From: G963675935 sp963719005
Lineage (GTDB): Bacteria; Planctomycetota; Planctomycetia; Pirellulales; Thermoguttaceae
Assembly: GCA_963719005.1 (NCBI GenBank)
Contig: CAVRAR010000018.1
Span: 310,001 to 374,000, forward strand
Length of the DNA: 64,000 nt
Direction of reading: 5' to 3'
Part shown: positions 17,698 through 27,107 of the stretch, piece by piece
Layout of the letters: every line of letters starts with the position of its first letter
Numbering within the stretch: position 1 is the stretch's first letter
Program-made: the position numbers and the translations under genes
Notes under the pieces: generated by a model
Told to the model about the DNA's origin: nothing
What the model saw: only the letters and a program-made list of their open reading frames with translations
Database searches by the model: none

Positions 17698-18975
17698 TCA
17701 TCGGCTCATGAACACCACGGCTTCGTACAGTCCTGCCTTACTCTGGCGTTTGCGCATCTTATCGATGCGGTCCAGACGGAATCCGAAGTGCTGAAAGAGC
17801 GACGCGAGAATCTCGTCGGTCGGCAAGGGGTGGCCATAGAACTTGCTGTTGCCAACCACGTATGCAAGGCGGCAGTGCTTCTTGCACACTTGCGCCACTT
17901 GACGTGCATGATCGTACATGTCATTGAAGTACTTGACGACGTAGCTTGCCATCAGTCCGCCGTTTGCATCGATCCCTGTAAGATACGGATCAAGTAACGC
18001 CTTGACGGTCTTATTCTTTGGTTCCACGCCGGATGCAAGCACCGAGGTGGCTCTTCCCCACGTTCCACCGATCGCGGCGGTCTCCAGTTCACCCACCGCT
18101 TCGGCGTCTTCAATGAAGTCGAAGAAAAAGAGATGGGGACGGGTCTCCCTAGCATAGCTGAAACGATTGGGATAGGGCGGCGACGTGATTACGGCAGAAA
18201 CTTCGCAAGATGAAGGCAGCACCGTCGCCAGTTCCTTGCTGTTGCCGCGATACACAACGGCGTCGGCACAAGGGAGGGTGCTCACGGATCGCAGATCATC
18301 CGCAATTTCCCCAAGCTTCCGTTGCAGGACATCTCCCACGTCCACGGTCTTGAGAGGCTCCTCTGCAAACGTGAGTGAAACATGGTTGTGCTTCGCATTG
18401 CTGACGGGAACCAGAATGGCGAGCAACCCCATTTTCAGCAGATCATGACACGCGGAATCACGCTGATCGGAGAGAAGCAATCGGCGCAGACAAACGAGCT
18501 GCATCAGATTACCCGGAGTCCACCATCGACGCACGTTGTGAAGCCTTGGGATGAATGCCTGGTTCTCTGCGAGGTATTCTTCTGCATGCCGCCCGTCCGG
18601 CAGATTGCCGAGCTCCGTCCTCGCCATTGTCACAAACTCGCGCAGGGAATCCTCTATGGCAGCCAGATCGGTGTACGTGCGGGTCTTCACTGTGCCCACA
18701 AAATGCAAATAGGGATTGATCTCGACGCTGCAAGACGGCACGCCGCGATATTTCATGCACAGCGGAACCGTGCCGACGCCGCTAAAAGGATCAAGCACGA
18801 AATCCCGTTCGTTCAAGCCAAACTCGGAGGCGATGTCCATCGCGAGTTGAGGAGAAAAGCTCGGTGTCAAACGATACCAGCGATGAATCGGCAGTCCCAG
18901 CTTGCCCTGAAACGTAACCGCCTTCGTGCTTCGATTCGTGAATCGTGGAACGACGTCAAAAAGCGTTTGTTGCAT
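17698..18975 (-). CDS. Type II DNA methyltransferase (amino-methylating)
   Basis: 425 residues. The AdoMet site is DPFSGVGT at about residue 62 and the catalytic motif TSPPYPNR at about 264, with some 200 residues between, probably including the recognition domain. SPPY points to N4-cytosine or N6-adenine methylation. Its ATG overlaps the stop of the upstream gene as TGATG, which implies translational coupling with the probable nuclease, the layout of a restriction-modification pair. The recognition sequence cannot be deduced. Confidence 0.88.
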   Translation of the reverse strand: MQQTLFDVVPRFTNRSTKAVTFQGKLGLPIHRWYRLTPSFSPQLAMDIASEFGLNERDFVLDPFSGVGTVPLCMKYRGVPSCSVEINPYLHFVGTVKTRTYTDLAAIEDSLREFVTMARTELGNLPDGRHAEEYLAENQAFIPRLHNVRRWWTPGNLMQLVCLRRLLLSDQRDSACHDLLKMGLLAILVPVSNAKHNHVSLTFAEEPLKTVDVGDVLQRKLGEIADDLRSVSTLPCADAVVYRGNSKELATVLPSSCEVSAVITSPPYPNRFSYARETRPHLFFFDFIEDAEAVGELETAAIGGTWGRATSVLASGVEPKNKTVKALLDPYLTGIDANGGLMASYVVKYFNDMYDHARQVAQVCKKHCRLAYVVGNSKFYGHPLPTDEILASLFQHFGFRLDRIDKMRKRQSKAGLYEAVVFMSR

Positions 18976-19742
18976 CAGGCCGTTAGGCTCCGTAACAGGT
19001 CCACGACGGGCTTGCGGAAATCCGATTTGTTCCGCTTCAGGAAGTCGTAGAGATCGTATCCCGACGTCTCGCGTATCATGTCGTAACTATCCATGCCCTG
19101 CTTAATCACCCAGACGCTTCGGTAACGCTGGACGATCCCAGGGTTGCTCTGGTTGCAGAACAGCGGCATGATTGGAAGGATGCCGCTTACGAGAAGATGG
19201 CGCGCCATTGCCTCATCGGCTTGGGTGCGCTTGCTGTCACCCGTGGCGTAGCAGTGGCGCACCTCCATGCCCACTCCAATCAGCCGAATTTGTGGAGTAG
19301 CCGTTAGCTGTCGCAATTCTCGTTGGCAGAACTTCTTGATGCGCTTGCCGGGCTCGGCCGGAAGTCGGTCAAATTGCAGGTACGTATCGGCGCTGCGGGT
19401 CTCCTCGGCAGCGCCTGAGCGTATCGCGGCACTGTATACGATGTCTTCGGCCGCGAGGTTGAAGGCGTGCATGAACAGAGCGCGAACACAACCTTCATAA
19501 ATGTCGCCCAACTTCCGGTGAATGCTTGTGACCGATCCACCTGCAAGTGTGGCTCCAAGATACTCAATCGAATCGAGGCCGAAGATGCTGTACACGGGAT
19601 CTTCTTGGTAAAGCCTTAGGAGCCCCTCTCTGGTGCCTCCAGCCTTCTTGATCGGGCCAGGTGAGTAATCTGCCAACTTCGCCAGATGCTCCATCACAAT
19701 ATCGTAGAGACTCTGGTCGAGCGAACTCTGGAGGCTAGACAT
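18975..19742 (-). CDS. Probable type II restriction endonuclease partner
   Basis: 255 residues, not confidently assigned to a family. It is called a nuclease because it is coupled (TGATG overlap) to a DNA methyltransferase and has a charged core with GVGMEVRHCYATGDSK, which could form part of a nuclease metal site, and QSNPGIVQRYRSVWVIKQG. No controller gene is seen. It could instead be an unrelated protein of an orphan methyltransferase operon. The upstream gap has direct TGTGA(C/T) repeats near 19767 that might regulate it. Confidence 0.55.
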   Translation of the reverse strand: MSSLQSSLDQSLYDIVMEHLAKLADYSPGPIKKAGGTREGLLRLYQEDPVYSIFGLDSIEYLGATLAGGSVTSIHRKLGDIYEGCVRALFMHAFNLAAEDIVYSAAIRSGAAEETRSADTYLQFDRLPAEPGKRIKKFCQRELRQLTATPQIRLIGVGMEVRHCYATGDSKRTQADEAMARHLLVSGILPIMPLFCNQSNPGIVQRYRSVWVIKQGMDSYDMIRETSGYDLYDFLKRNKSDFRKPVVDLLRSLTA

Positions 19743-20194
19743 AAAGGCTTCCTGTCCTGTCCCGTACTGTGACCTATTGTGATCTTACCGACAAGGGAAT
19801 CCGCCTACAATCGCCCGCGGCTGCGACAGTAGAGTTCGACGTCTGAGCCAAATCCGGCAGCAAGATTCCGCCCGCTGCGGAAACGATGCTGACAGGGGCG
19901 TTTTGTCGCGATGGCGGCGAAATCCCCCTAAAGTAGTTGCGAATCGATAGGCCAATAGGGGATTTTCTTGTCCGATGCCCTATGTAGCCGCGCCCGCAGG
20001 TGTTATAATCCAGCCTTCAATCAGACCCCTGCCTCAAAGGCGAGGTGGCTGGGAATCGCGACCCGGGAAAATGGGCTGCCGGAGGCGTCTTGGGACGTCG
20101 AGGGAGCGGGCAAGATGCCCAATCGGCGATGGCTATCGCCTGCTTCAGATTCCAGCGGCCCCCGCCAATCGTCAATAGTTAGGAGCGACCAGCG
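19743..20194. other. Divergent intergenic region without a gene
   Basis: 452 bases between the restriction-modification pair and the ABC operon. GTGACCTATTGTGATC near 19769 has a direct TGTGA repeat. No open frame with coding character is seen. Confidence 0.6.
20001..20009 (+). promoter_or_regulatory. Extended -10 before the ABC operon
   Basis: TGTTATAAT is a perfect extended -10 about 186 bases upstream of the ATPase ATG. No -35 match at the right spacing. Confidence 0.45.
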
Positions 20195-20926
20195 ATGACC
20201 CAAGAGCAAAAGCCCGCCATGATCGAGGCCTGCGGGCTGTCCAAGTACTACGGTGCGTTCGCGGCCATCGAGAACGTGACGTTTCAGGTGCATCAGGGCG
20301 AGGTCGTGGCGTTCCTCGGTCCAAACGGGGCCGGGAAAAGCACCACCATGAAGCTGCTGACGGGCTATTTGGCCCCTTCGGCGGGCGTAGCGCGAATCGC
20401 CGGGCACGACATGACGACCGACCGCCTGGCCGGTTCGGCCCGGCTCGGCTATCTGCCCGAAAACGGTCCGCTGTATGCCGACATGACTCCCCGCAGTTTG
20501 CTGCGATTCTTCGCCGAGGCCCGAGGGCTGTCGGCAGCGTACCGGCGCGAGCGCATCGCCAAGGTCGTCGAACTTTGTTCGCTGGGCAGCGTCATCGGCA
20601 AGCCGATCGGCAAGCTCTCGCGCGGCTATCGGCAGCGGGTGGGCATGGCCCAGGTGCTCTTGCACGAACCCGACGTGCTGATCCTCGACGAGCCCACCGC
20701 CGGCTTGGACCCGAACCAAATTCACGAGGTGCGCGAAACCATCCGCAAGCTCGGCCAGAGCAAAACGATCCTGCTCTCCACCCACATTCTGCAGGAAGTG
20801 GAAGCGATGGCCGGCCGGGTGCTGTTCATCGACGAAGGCCGCCTGGTCTTCGACGGCTCGATCAAGGAGCTGACCCAGGGCGGCAAGCCGCTGGATCAGC
20901 GCTTCCGCGAGTTGACCGCCGCGTAG
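20195..20926 (+). CDS. ABC transporter ATPase, GldA-like
   Basis: 243 residues with AGGAG upstream of the ATG. Walker A GPNGAGKST, Q-loop region YLPENGPLY, a signature loop LSRGYRQRVG in place of LSGGQ, Walker B VLILDEPTAGLD and switch His LLSTHIL are all present. It energises the membrane protein encoded next. The order ATPase, GldF/G-like permease, DUF4340 protein matches the GldA-GldFG type of exporter, linked to gliding in Bacteroidota but present in non-gliding planctomycetes, where the substrate is unknown. Confidence 0.92.
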   Translation: MTQEQKPAMIEACGLSKYYGAFAAIENVTFQVHQGEVVAFLGPNGAGKSTTMKLLTGYLAPSAGVARIAGHDMTTDRLAGSARLGYLPENGPLYADMTPRSLLRFFAEARGLSAAYRRERIAKVVELCSLGSVIGKPIGKLSRGYRQRVGMAQVLLHEPDVLILDEPTAGLDPNQIHEVRETIRKLGQSKTILLSTHILQEVEAMAGRVLFIDEGRLVFDGSIKELTQGGKPLDQRFRELTAA

Positions 20927-20931
20927 GAGAA

Positions 20932-21020
20932 ATGATGAATGACGAGTGATGAATGATGAATTTCGTCACTCTTCATTCGGCGTTTGTCATTCAGCATTCA
21001 TCATTCAACATTCAGCATTC
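20932..21020. repeat. Low-complexity GAATGATGAAT / ATTCATCATTC block
   Basis: Short ATGAATGA-type units run one way for about 30 bases, then their complements (CATTCAGCATTCATCATTC) run back. This forms a loose inverted repeat that fills the gap between the ATPase and permease genes and ends two bases before the permease ATG, so it also occupies the ribosome-binding region. Confidence 0.65.
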
Positions 21021-21022
21021 CC

Positions 21023-23776
21023 ATGAACACTCACGTGTTATTCGCCGTCTTTCGACGGAATTTCAAGAGCTACTTCGCCAGTCCCACGGGCTACGTGTTC
21101 ATTTGCTTATTCGTCCTGTTTAGCGCAGGGTTTGCGTTCTGCTCGCCGAATTTCTTCGGCAACAACCTGGCGAACCTCGACCAGCTTAGTCTCTGGTTTC
21201 CGGTCATCATGCTCGTGTACATTCCCACGATCACGATGGGTATATGGGCCGACGAACGCAAGCAGGGAACCGACGAATTGCTGTTGACGATTCCGGCCGC
21301 CGATTTCGACATCGTCTTGGGCAAGTACCTGGCCGCCTTGGGCATTTTCACCGTCTCGCTGCTCTTCTCGTTGGTCTGCAGCTACCTCATTCTGAACAAC
21401 CTAGCCAGCACGGGCAGCGTACTCGATCTTAGCCCGCGGCTCGATCTCGGCTTGTTCCTGGGAACTTACGCGGGCTACTGGCTCGTGGGTCTGGCCATGC
21501 TCGGCATCGGGCTGGTGACTTCGTTTCTCACCGGCAACATCACGATTGCGTTCGTTCTGGGCGTGCTGTTCAACCTGCCGCTGGTATTGCTCTATTGGGC
21601 GGACGCGTTTGTCGGTCACGAGCGATTGCAGGCCGTCACCCGCTGGAGCATCGGCCAAGAGATGCACGACTTCAGCCGCGGCATGTTGAGCCTCGCGGGC
21701 GTCGTCTACTTCTTCGTGATTCTCGCGGTCATGCTCTACGCGAGCATGGTGTTGATCGGGCGGCGGCACTGGTTCAGCGGCCCGTGGCGATGGGCGCAGG
21801 TCGGCCATTTCCTGGTGCGCGGCCTGGCGCTGGTCGTCATCGCCGTGTGCGCGGTCGTCGTGCTCCGCGCCCACGATCTGCGCTATGACGCGACCAGCGA
21901 AAAACTAAGCTCGCTCTCGCCCGAAACCCGCAAGCTGATCGCCGATCTGAAGACCGAGCGGCCCGTGCTGATCGAGGCCTTCATCAGCCCCAACGTGCCC
22001 GAGGAATACGTGCAAACCCGGCTGAACCTGCTGGCCGCGCTCGAGGAGTTGCGGGCGATCGGCGGCAACAAGCTGACGGTGAAGATTCACGACACCGACC
22101 GTTACAGCGACGAGGCCGCCTTGGCCGAGAAACGCTACGGCATTCAGCCGCACCAGGTCATGTCGCTCAACCACGGAGTTCTATCCGTCGATCAGATATT
22201 CCTCAACGTGGCGGTCAGCCGCGGCAGTTCGCGTCCGATCCCGCCGGCGTTCATCGATCGCGACACGCCGATCGAGTACGAATTGGTCCGCTCGATCTGC
22301 ACCGTCACCCAGCAGAAGCGGAAGAAGCTGGGCGTGCTGAATACCGACGCCCAACTCTACGGACAGCTCAACTTCCAGACGATGACCCCCTCGCCGAATT
22401 GGCCGATCATCGACGAGCTGGAAAAGCAATACGACGTGGTTCGCGTCGATCCGTCGAAGCCGATCACCGAGAAGTACGACGTGTTGTTGGCCGTGCAGCC
22501 CTCGACGCTCGGCCCCGAGGAGATGAACAATTTCATTGCGGCGATCGCGGCCGGGCAGCCGACGGCGATCTTCGAGGACCCGGCGCCGGTGCTCTCCGGC
22601 GTGTCGGCCACCAGCCAGCCGCGGCAGCCGCCGGGCGGCATGAATCCGATGATGCGGATGCAAGCGCCCCCCAAAGGCGACATCAACAGGCTCTGGAACT
22701 TGTTGGGCATCGATTTCTCCGACGCAAAAATCGTCTGGCAGGATTTCAACCCCTATCCGAAGGTTCCCGACTTCACCGAGGACAAGGAGTTCGTGTTCGC
22801 CGACGTCGGTTCCGGGGCCAAGCGGCCGTTCAATCCGAACGACCCGATCAGTTCCGGGCTGCAACAGGTGCTCTTCCCCTTCCCCGGCTTCATCGATCAG
22901 CAACCCTCTTCGCAATTGACCTTCACGCCGTTGGTAGAGACGGGCGAAAAGACGGGCACCGTTCGCTACGCCGACCTCATGCAGATGACGCCCTACGGGC
23001 CGCGCGGCGTGAACCCCGACCGGCCGCTCGATCCTACGGGCAACACGTACATCTTGGCCGCGCATATCCAGGGCAAGCTGAAGCTGCCGCCGTCGATCGA
23101 CGATCCGTTCAAGAACGCGGGCAAGACGAAGGGCGAGAAAAAGCCCGTCGAAGGCACGGTCAACGTGGTGGTGACGACCGACGTCGATATGCTCTCGCGG
23201 CCGTTCTTCGCCATCCGTGAGCGGGGCGATCAACTGATGATCGGCGTTCACTTCCGCTTTGACAACGTCACCTACGTGCTGAACGTTCTCGATTCCCTGG
23301 CGGGTGACGACCGTTTCGTCGAGATTCGCAAGCGGCGGCCCGCCCATCGCATACTCGCCCGCATCGAAGAAGAGACCAAGGACGCGAAGCAAGCCGCGGC
23401 CGACGCCCGCGAGAAATTCAGCAAGAAATACGACGAGCAGGAACGGGCGGAACAAAAGGCCATCGAGGACAAAATCGCCGAATTGAAGAGCCAGAAGAAC
23501 ATGGATCTCCAGCAGATGGCGATTCAGGTCCAAATCATGGAGCAGGATCTCGAAAAGCAGCGGCAAGCCAAGCTCGAACAGCTTCGCACCGAGAAGGAAC
23601 GCGAGTTCAGCAAGATCGAGACGAAATTGAAGTCGAAGATCGACGCGGTGCAGCGGCGCTACCTGCTCTGGGCCGTGCTGCTGCCGCCGATCTTCCCGCT
23701 GGTCGTGGCGGTGGGCGTGTTCGTCGTCCGCCGCGTCAAGGAACGCGAGGGCGTGGCAAAGTCGCGATTGAGATAG
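21023..23776 (+). CDS. Fused GldF-GldG-type ABC permease and auxiliary domain
   Basis: 917 residues. The start at 21023 (MNTHVLFAVFRRNF) is preferred over an in-frame start at 20984 that lies in the repeat. Residues 1-250 form the permease with about six membrane segments (GIWADERKQGTDELLLTIP is typical of ABC-2 GldF). A seventh segment leads to the large GldG-like extracytoplasmic domain (SSLSPETRKLIADLK). A charged coiled coil of about 100 residues follows at 790-890, then a final membrane segment near the C-terminus. In Bacteroidota the two parts are separate genes; here they are one. It probably assembles with the ATPase before it and the DUF4340 protein after it. Confidence 0.88.
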   Translation: MNTHVLFAVFRRNFKSYFASPTGYVFICLFVLFSAGFAFCSPNFFGNNLANLDQLSLWFPVIMLVYIPTITMGIWADERKQGTDELLLTIPAADFDIVLGKYLAALGIFTVSLLFSLVCSYLILNNLASTGSVLDLSPRLDLGLFLGTYAGYWLVGLAMLGIGLVTSFLTGNITIAFVLGVLFNLPLVLLYWADAFVGHERLQAVTRWSIGQEMHDFSRGMLSLAGVVYFFVILAVMLYASMVLIGRRHWFSGPWRWAQVGHFLVRGLALVVIAVCAVVVLRAHDLRYDATSEKLSSLSPETRKLIADLKTERPVLIEAFISPNVPEEYVQTRLNLLAALEELRAIGGNKLTVKIHDTDRYSDEAALAEKRYGIQPHQVMSLNHGVLSVDQIFLNVAVSRGSSRPIPPAFIDRDTPIEYELVRSICTVTQQKRKKLGVLNTDAQLYGQLNFQTMTPSPNWPIIDELEKQYDVVRVDPSKPITEKYDVLLAVQPSTLGPEEMNNFIAAIAAGQPTAIFEDPAPVLSGVSATSQPRQPPGGMNPMMRMQAPPKGDINRLWNLLGIDFSDAKIVWQDFNPYPKVPDFTEDKEFVFADVGSGAKRPFNPNDPISSGLQQVLFPFPGFIDQQPSSQLTFTPLVETGEKTGTVRYADLMQMTPYGPRGVNPDRPLDPTGNTYILAAHIQGKLKLPPSIDDPFKNAGKTKGEKKPVEGTVNVVVTTDVDMLSRPFFAIRERGDQLMIGVHFRFDNVTYVLNVLDSLAGDDRFVEIRKRRPAHRILARIEEETKDAKQAAADAREKFSKKYDEQERAEQKAIEDKIAELKSQKNMDLQQMAIQVQIMEQDLEKQRQAKLEQLRTEKEREFSKIETKLKSKIDAVQRRYLLWAVLLPPIFPLVVAVGVFVVRRVKEREGVAKSRLR

Positions 23777-23798
23777 ACAGTGGAACAGGAGAAGCTTC

Positions 23799-23901
23799 GT
23801 TTAGCCCGGAGCCAACGGCGACGGCGTCTGCAGAATTAGGACAAGATGCCGGCTGTCGAGCCGCAGGCAGCGAAGCCGTCGCCGTCGGCTCCGGGCTAAA
23901 C
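23799..23901. repeat. Palindrome GTTTAGCCCGGAGCC, 27-bp arms
   Basis: Arms 23799-23825 and 23875-23901 are reverse complements with one mismatch around about 49 bases. It sits between two genes of the ABC operon. Confidence 0.8.
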
Positions 23902-23942
23902 CAAGGCCCACAGGAATAGCAACCGATAACCGAGAATTTCCC

Positions 23943-25592
23943 ATGCACGAGTTCATAAAGACCCTTATCTGCGTGATTGCGGCCGCTGCGGCGGCGATAG
24001 TCGTCCTGATAATCAACATGCCGCCGCCGACCGCCGCCGCGCAGAACGTCCGCAACCAGCCGCTCTATCCCGACTTCAAAGATCCGCAGAAGGTGGCCAG
24101 CCTCGAAGTGGTCAAGTTCGACGAGGCCCGCGGCGAGGTCCATCCGTTCACGGTGGCGCAGATCAAGCACAAAGGCAAGGGGCCGGTGCGCTGGTCGATC
24201 CCCTCGCACGACGACTATCCCGCCGATGCCAAGGACCAGGTCGCCGCCGCCGCCACGGCCCTGATGGGTCTGCGAATCATCGACATGGTCAGCGACAACA
24301 AGGACGACGAGCGCGAATACGGAGTGGTCGATCCGCCGAAGACCATCACCCCCGGCGCCACCGGCGTCGGCCAGCGGGTCACCATGCGAGACGCCGACGG
24401 CAAGCCGCTGCTCGACTTGATCGTCGGCAAGGAAGTGCCCGAAAAACCCGATCTTCGCTACGTTCGCAAAGCGGACGAATCGGAAATCTACATCGTCGCC
24501 GCCAGAACCGACAAGCTCTCGACAAAGTTCGAGGATTGGATCGAGCCCAACCTCCTAAACATCAACACGCTCGACCTGAGAGAGGTTCTGATCCACGACT
24601 ACGCCGTGCAGATGGATATGGAGGGCTGGGGAATCGTCGAACGCGACAAAATGCAGATCGCCTATAACGATGCCGGCGACCCGCACTGGAAAATGCTGGA
24701 AGACAAGCAGTTTGTGGCCGACAACAAGAAAGAAGGGGCGGGCAAGTGGGTGTCGGTGAAGATGACCGCCAACGAACAACTCAACACGACGAAGCTCGAT
24801 GACTTGAAGACGGCGCTGGACGACCTGAAAATCGTTGACGTCAGCCGCAAGCCCGCCGGCTTGAGCGCCGATCTGAAGGTGACGGCCGACCTCGCCTCGA
24901 ACGCCGCTGGCGTGCAGTCGTTGGGGAAGAAGGGCTTTTACGTGGCCCGCGCCGAATACGGCCCGGCAGAATTGTTCTCCAACGACGGCGAGATTCACCT
25001 GATGATGAAGGACGGCGTCGAGTACGTCCTGCGTTTCGGCCAAATCGCCGGCAGCGGCCCCGCCGCCAAAGACAAGGGAAAGAGCGGCGATAAGGCAAAA
25101 GATCAGAGCACCGGATTGAACCGCTACCTGTTGGTCATGGCCGCATTCAATCCCGACGCGATCGCGAAGCCGCAACTTGAGAAGCTGCCCGAGCCCGCCA
25201 ACGCGAAAGAAGCGGAGAAAAAATCCGGCGAGAAGCCGGCCAAGGACGTGAAGACCGCGAAGAAGCCCGACGAGAAGAAACCGGCGGCCGACGGCAAAGC
25301 CTTGGAAGCCGAGCGGGCGAGAATCGAAAAGGAGAACAAACGCAAGCAGGAGGAATACGACCAACAGATCGCCGACGGCCAGAAGAAGGTCAAGGAGTTG
25401 AACGCCCGTTTCGCCGATTGGTACTACGTAATCTCCGACGAGGTCTATCGCAAGATCCACCTCGGCCGCGATGAGATCGTCATGAAGAAGCCCAAGAAAG
25501 AGCCGGAAAAGGGCAAGAACGCCGGCCGCATACCGTCCACTTCGATCGAAAGTCTCGAAAAGCTGGAGAGCCAAGGCCCCGGCGGGAAATAG
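23943..25592 (+). CDS. DUF4340 domain protein of the GldA/GldFG operon
   Basis: 549 residues. One N-terminal membrane anchor (VIAAAAAAIVVLIINM) is followed by DUF4340 features (LEVVKFDEARGEVHPFTV, repeated as a second half around 340-400), then a Lys/Glu-rich coiled coil at about 420-490 and a short C-terminal part. DUF4340 proteins regularly follow GldG-like genes and are thought to act in the extracytoplasmic part of the exporter. The 166-base gap from the permease gene is mostly palindrome. Confidence 0.85.
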   Translation: MHEFIKTLICVIAAAAAAIVVLIINMPPPTAAAQNVRNQPLYPDFKDPQKVASLEVVKFDEARGEVHPFTVAQIKHKGKGPVRWSIPSHDDYPADAKDQVAAAATALMGLRIIDMVSDNKDDEREYGVVDPPKTITPGATGVGQRVTMRDADGKPLLDLIVGKEVPEKPDLRYVRKADESEIYIVAARTDKLSTKFEDWIEPNLLNINTLDLREVLIHDYAVQMDMEGWGIVERDKMQIAYNDAGDPHWKMLEDKQFVADNKKEGAGKWVSVKMTANEQLNTTKLDDLKTALDDLKIVDVSRKPAGLSADLKVTADLASNAAGVQSLGKKGFYVARAEYGPAELFSNDGEIHLMMKDGVEYVLRFGQIAGSGPAAKDKGKSGDKAKDQSTGLNRYLLVMAAFNPDAIAKPQLEKLPEPANAKEAEKKSGEKPAKDVKTAKKPDEKKPAADGKALEAERARIEKENKRKQEEYDQQIADGQKKVKELNARFADWYYVISDEVYRKIHLGRDEIVMKKPKKEPEKGKNAGRIPSTSIESLEKLESQGPGGK

Positions 25593-25610
25593 CGATCGGC
25601 CGTTCTTCCA

Positions 25611-27095
25611 TCAGCCGAAGTACGCCGGCTCGACGATCCGCGTGCCGGGCCGCACCTTCGCCCTCAACTCCTCGGCGTCCAAGGCATACAACGGGCTGAT
25701 CTCCACCGGCACGTCGTCGTCAACTTCGGCGCCCGCCTGACGCAGCCAGCCGCGGTGCAACGCCGACAACTGCCTGCGCACGTTCTCCGGCGTGTCGTCT
25801 TTCGCCCCCGAGGCATTCTTCAGCGGCGCAAACGCCAACTGCGGATCGACCTCGACGACGATCGCGCCGCGGGCTTGCGGCATCAGGTCGAAAATGAACC
25901 GCTCGAACTTGATCGCGTTCGGCTGCGCCGGTTCGATGCGGTTACCCCAGGGGTCCACACAGGCCACTTTCTTGCGGGCGATGTGGAACGGCAGACCGGA
26001 AAGGGGTTCACGGTGGGACAGACATTCTTGTCTGCCCTGTTTGGAAGATTTCTCGAGGCAGACAGGAATGTCTGCCCCACCTGCCCGCCGCAGCAATCCG
26101 GCGTCGATCGCGTGTACGGCGATGCTGCCGGCCCAAATCGACAGCGAGCCGTCGGCGTTGCGGCGTTTCGCGGCCTCCTCGGGCAGGTCGCTGTACTCGA
26201 TCACCGTCAGCCGGCCGTCAACCTGCACCACGTTCCCCACCCGATCCAGCGGATCGCGCTTGGCGATCACCTGGCTCGACAACTCCGAGCCAGAGAGAAG
26301 GTGATAGCCGACGAAGTCCCGGCCGCAAACATCGACCAGCGGGTTATCGACCTGGAAATAGAAGAGGTGCCGGATGTCGCGCCGCTGGACGTCGTCGAGC
26401 GCGCCCGAGCGGAACATGGCGGCCAACATGCCGCCGTGGCCGTCGGGGCTGGTGGCGATCCGCCCGGGCGATTCCAGCAACACGCGGCCGCTTTCGGCAT
26501 CGACTGCCGGCATCGTCCCCTGCTGGAAGACGAACAGGTCTTCCTCCGGCAGCCCGAAACGCCGATGGGCGGCGAAAAACTGCACGGTTTCGTGGTGCGT
26601 GGCTGCGCTGGTCATCAGATAAAGCGGAATTCGCACGCCGTAACGCCGCGCGGCCGCCACGATCTTCTCGACGTGAATCTGGAAGAGCGTCTTGTTCGAG
26701 ACCGGCCCGATGGGGAACATGCCTTTGGGATGGTCGAAGCCCAGGCGTGTTCCCTGTCCGCCGGCGACGAGCACGGCGCCCAATTCTCCGGCGGCCAGCG
26801 CTTCCTCGGCGCGTCGGCGTGCTTCTTCAACGCTAAACGGATTCCCGGCCGCATTCAACCGGAACGCCGGCGGCGGCTCGGCCCGCGCGGCCAATTCGCG
26901 CACGTTCCCCTGCTGATTTCGCTCGTCAAACAATCGCTGCACCAGCGCGAAGTCGATCGCCTCGATCTGCCGAGCGAGCGATTCCTGCGCGGCCCCATCG
27001 AGCGTGTCCCAGAAGCCCAGCAAATGCTCCTGGCCGCAGGGGCGAAGAATTCGCTCGAGATGGCCTCGATTCACGGATGCTGCTATCGTCATCAT
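25611..27095 (-). CDS. UDP-sugar pyrophosphorylase (UDPGP family) with an in-frame palindrome insert
   Basis: 494 residues. Catalyses sugar-1-phosphate + UTP to UDP-sugar; substrate likely glucose-1-P or N-acetylglucosamine-1-P. Motifs: nucleotide loop VLVAGGQGTRLGFDHPKGMFP, with the catalytic Arg and Lys, TSAATHHET, QGTMPAVD, SPDGHGGM, FYFQVDNPLV and KFERFIFDLMP. Between AIDAGLLRRA and the substrate region, about 24 residues (GGADIPVC...GRQECLSH) come from the 70-bp palindrome at 26012-26081. They keep the frame open and probably loop out on the surface. The rest looks intact. Confidence 0.9.
   Translation of the reverse strand: MMTIAASVNRGHLERILRPCGQEHLLGFWDTLDGAAQESLARQIEAIDFALVQRLFDERNQQGNVRELAARAEPPPAFRLNAAGNPFSVEEARRRAEEALAAGELGAVLVAGGQGTRLGFDHPKGMFPIGPVSNKTLFQIHVEKIVAAARRYGVRIPLYLMTSAATHHETVQFFAAHRRFGLPEEDLFVFQQGTMPAVDAESGRVLLESPGRIATSPDGHGGMLAAMFRSGALDDVQRRDIRHLFYFQVDNPLVDVCGRDFVGYHLLSGSELSSQVIAKRDPLDRVGNVVQVDGRLTVIEYSDLPEEAAKRRNADGSLSIWAGSIAVHAIDAGLLRRAGGADIPVCLEKSSKQGRQECLSHREPLSGLPFHIARKKVACVDPWGNRIEPAQPNAIKFERFIFDLMPQARGAIVVEVDPQLAFAPLKNASGAKDDTPENVRRQLSALHRGWLRQAGAEVDDDVPVEISPLYALDAEELRAKVRPGTRIVEPAYFG
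26012..26081. repeat. 70-bp palindrome with GGTGGGGCAGACATTC ends, copy 2
   Basis: Inverted arms 26012-26036 and 26057-26081; same length and ends as the copy at 15979-16048. The loop differs between the copies. It lies inside the pyrophosphorylase gene. Confidence 0.85.
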
Positions 27096-27107
27096 GTGCG
27101 ACTGGCG

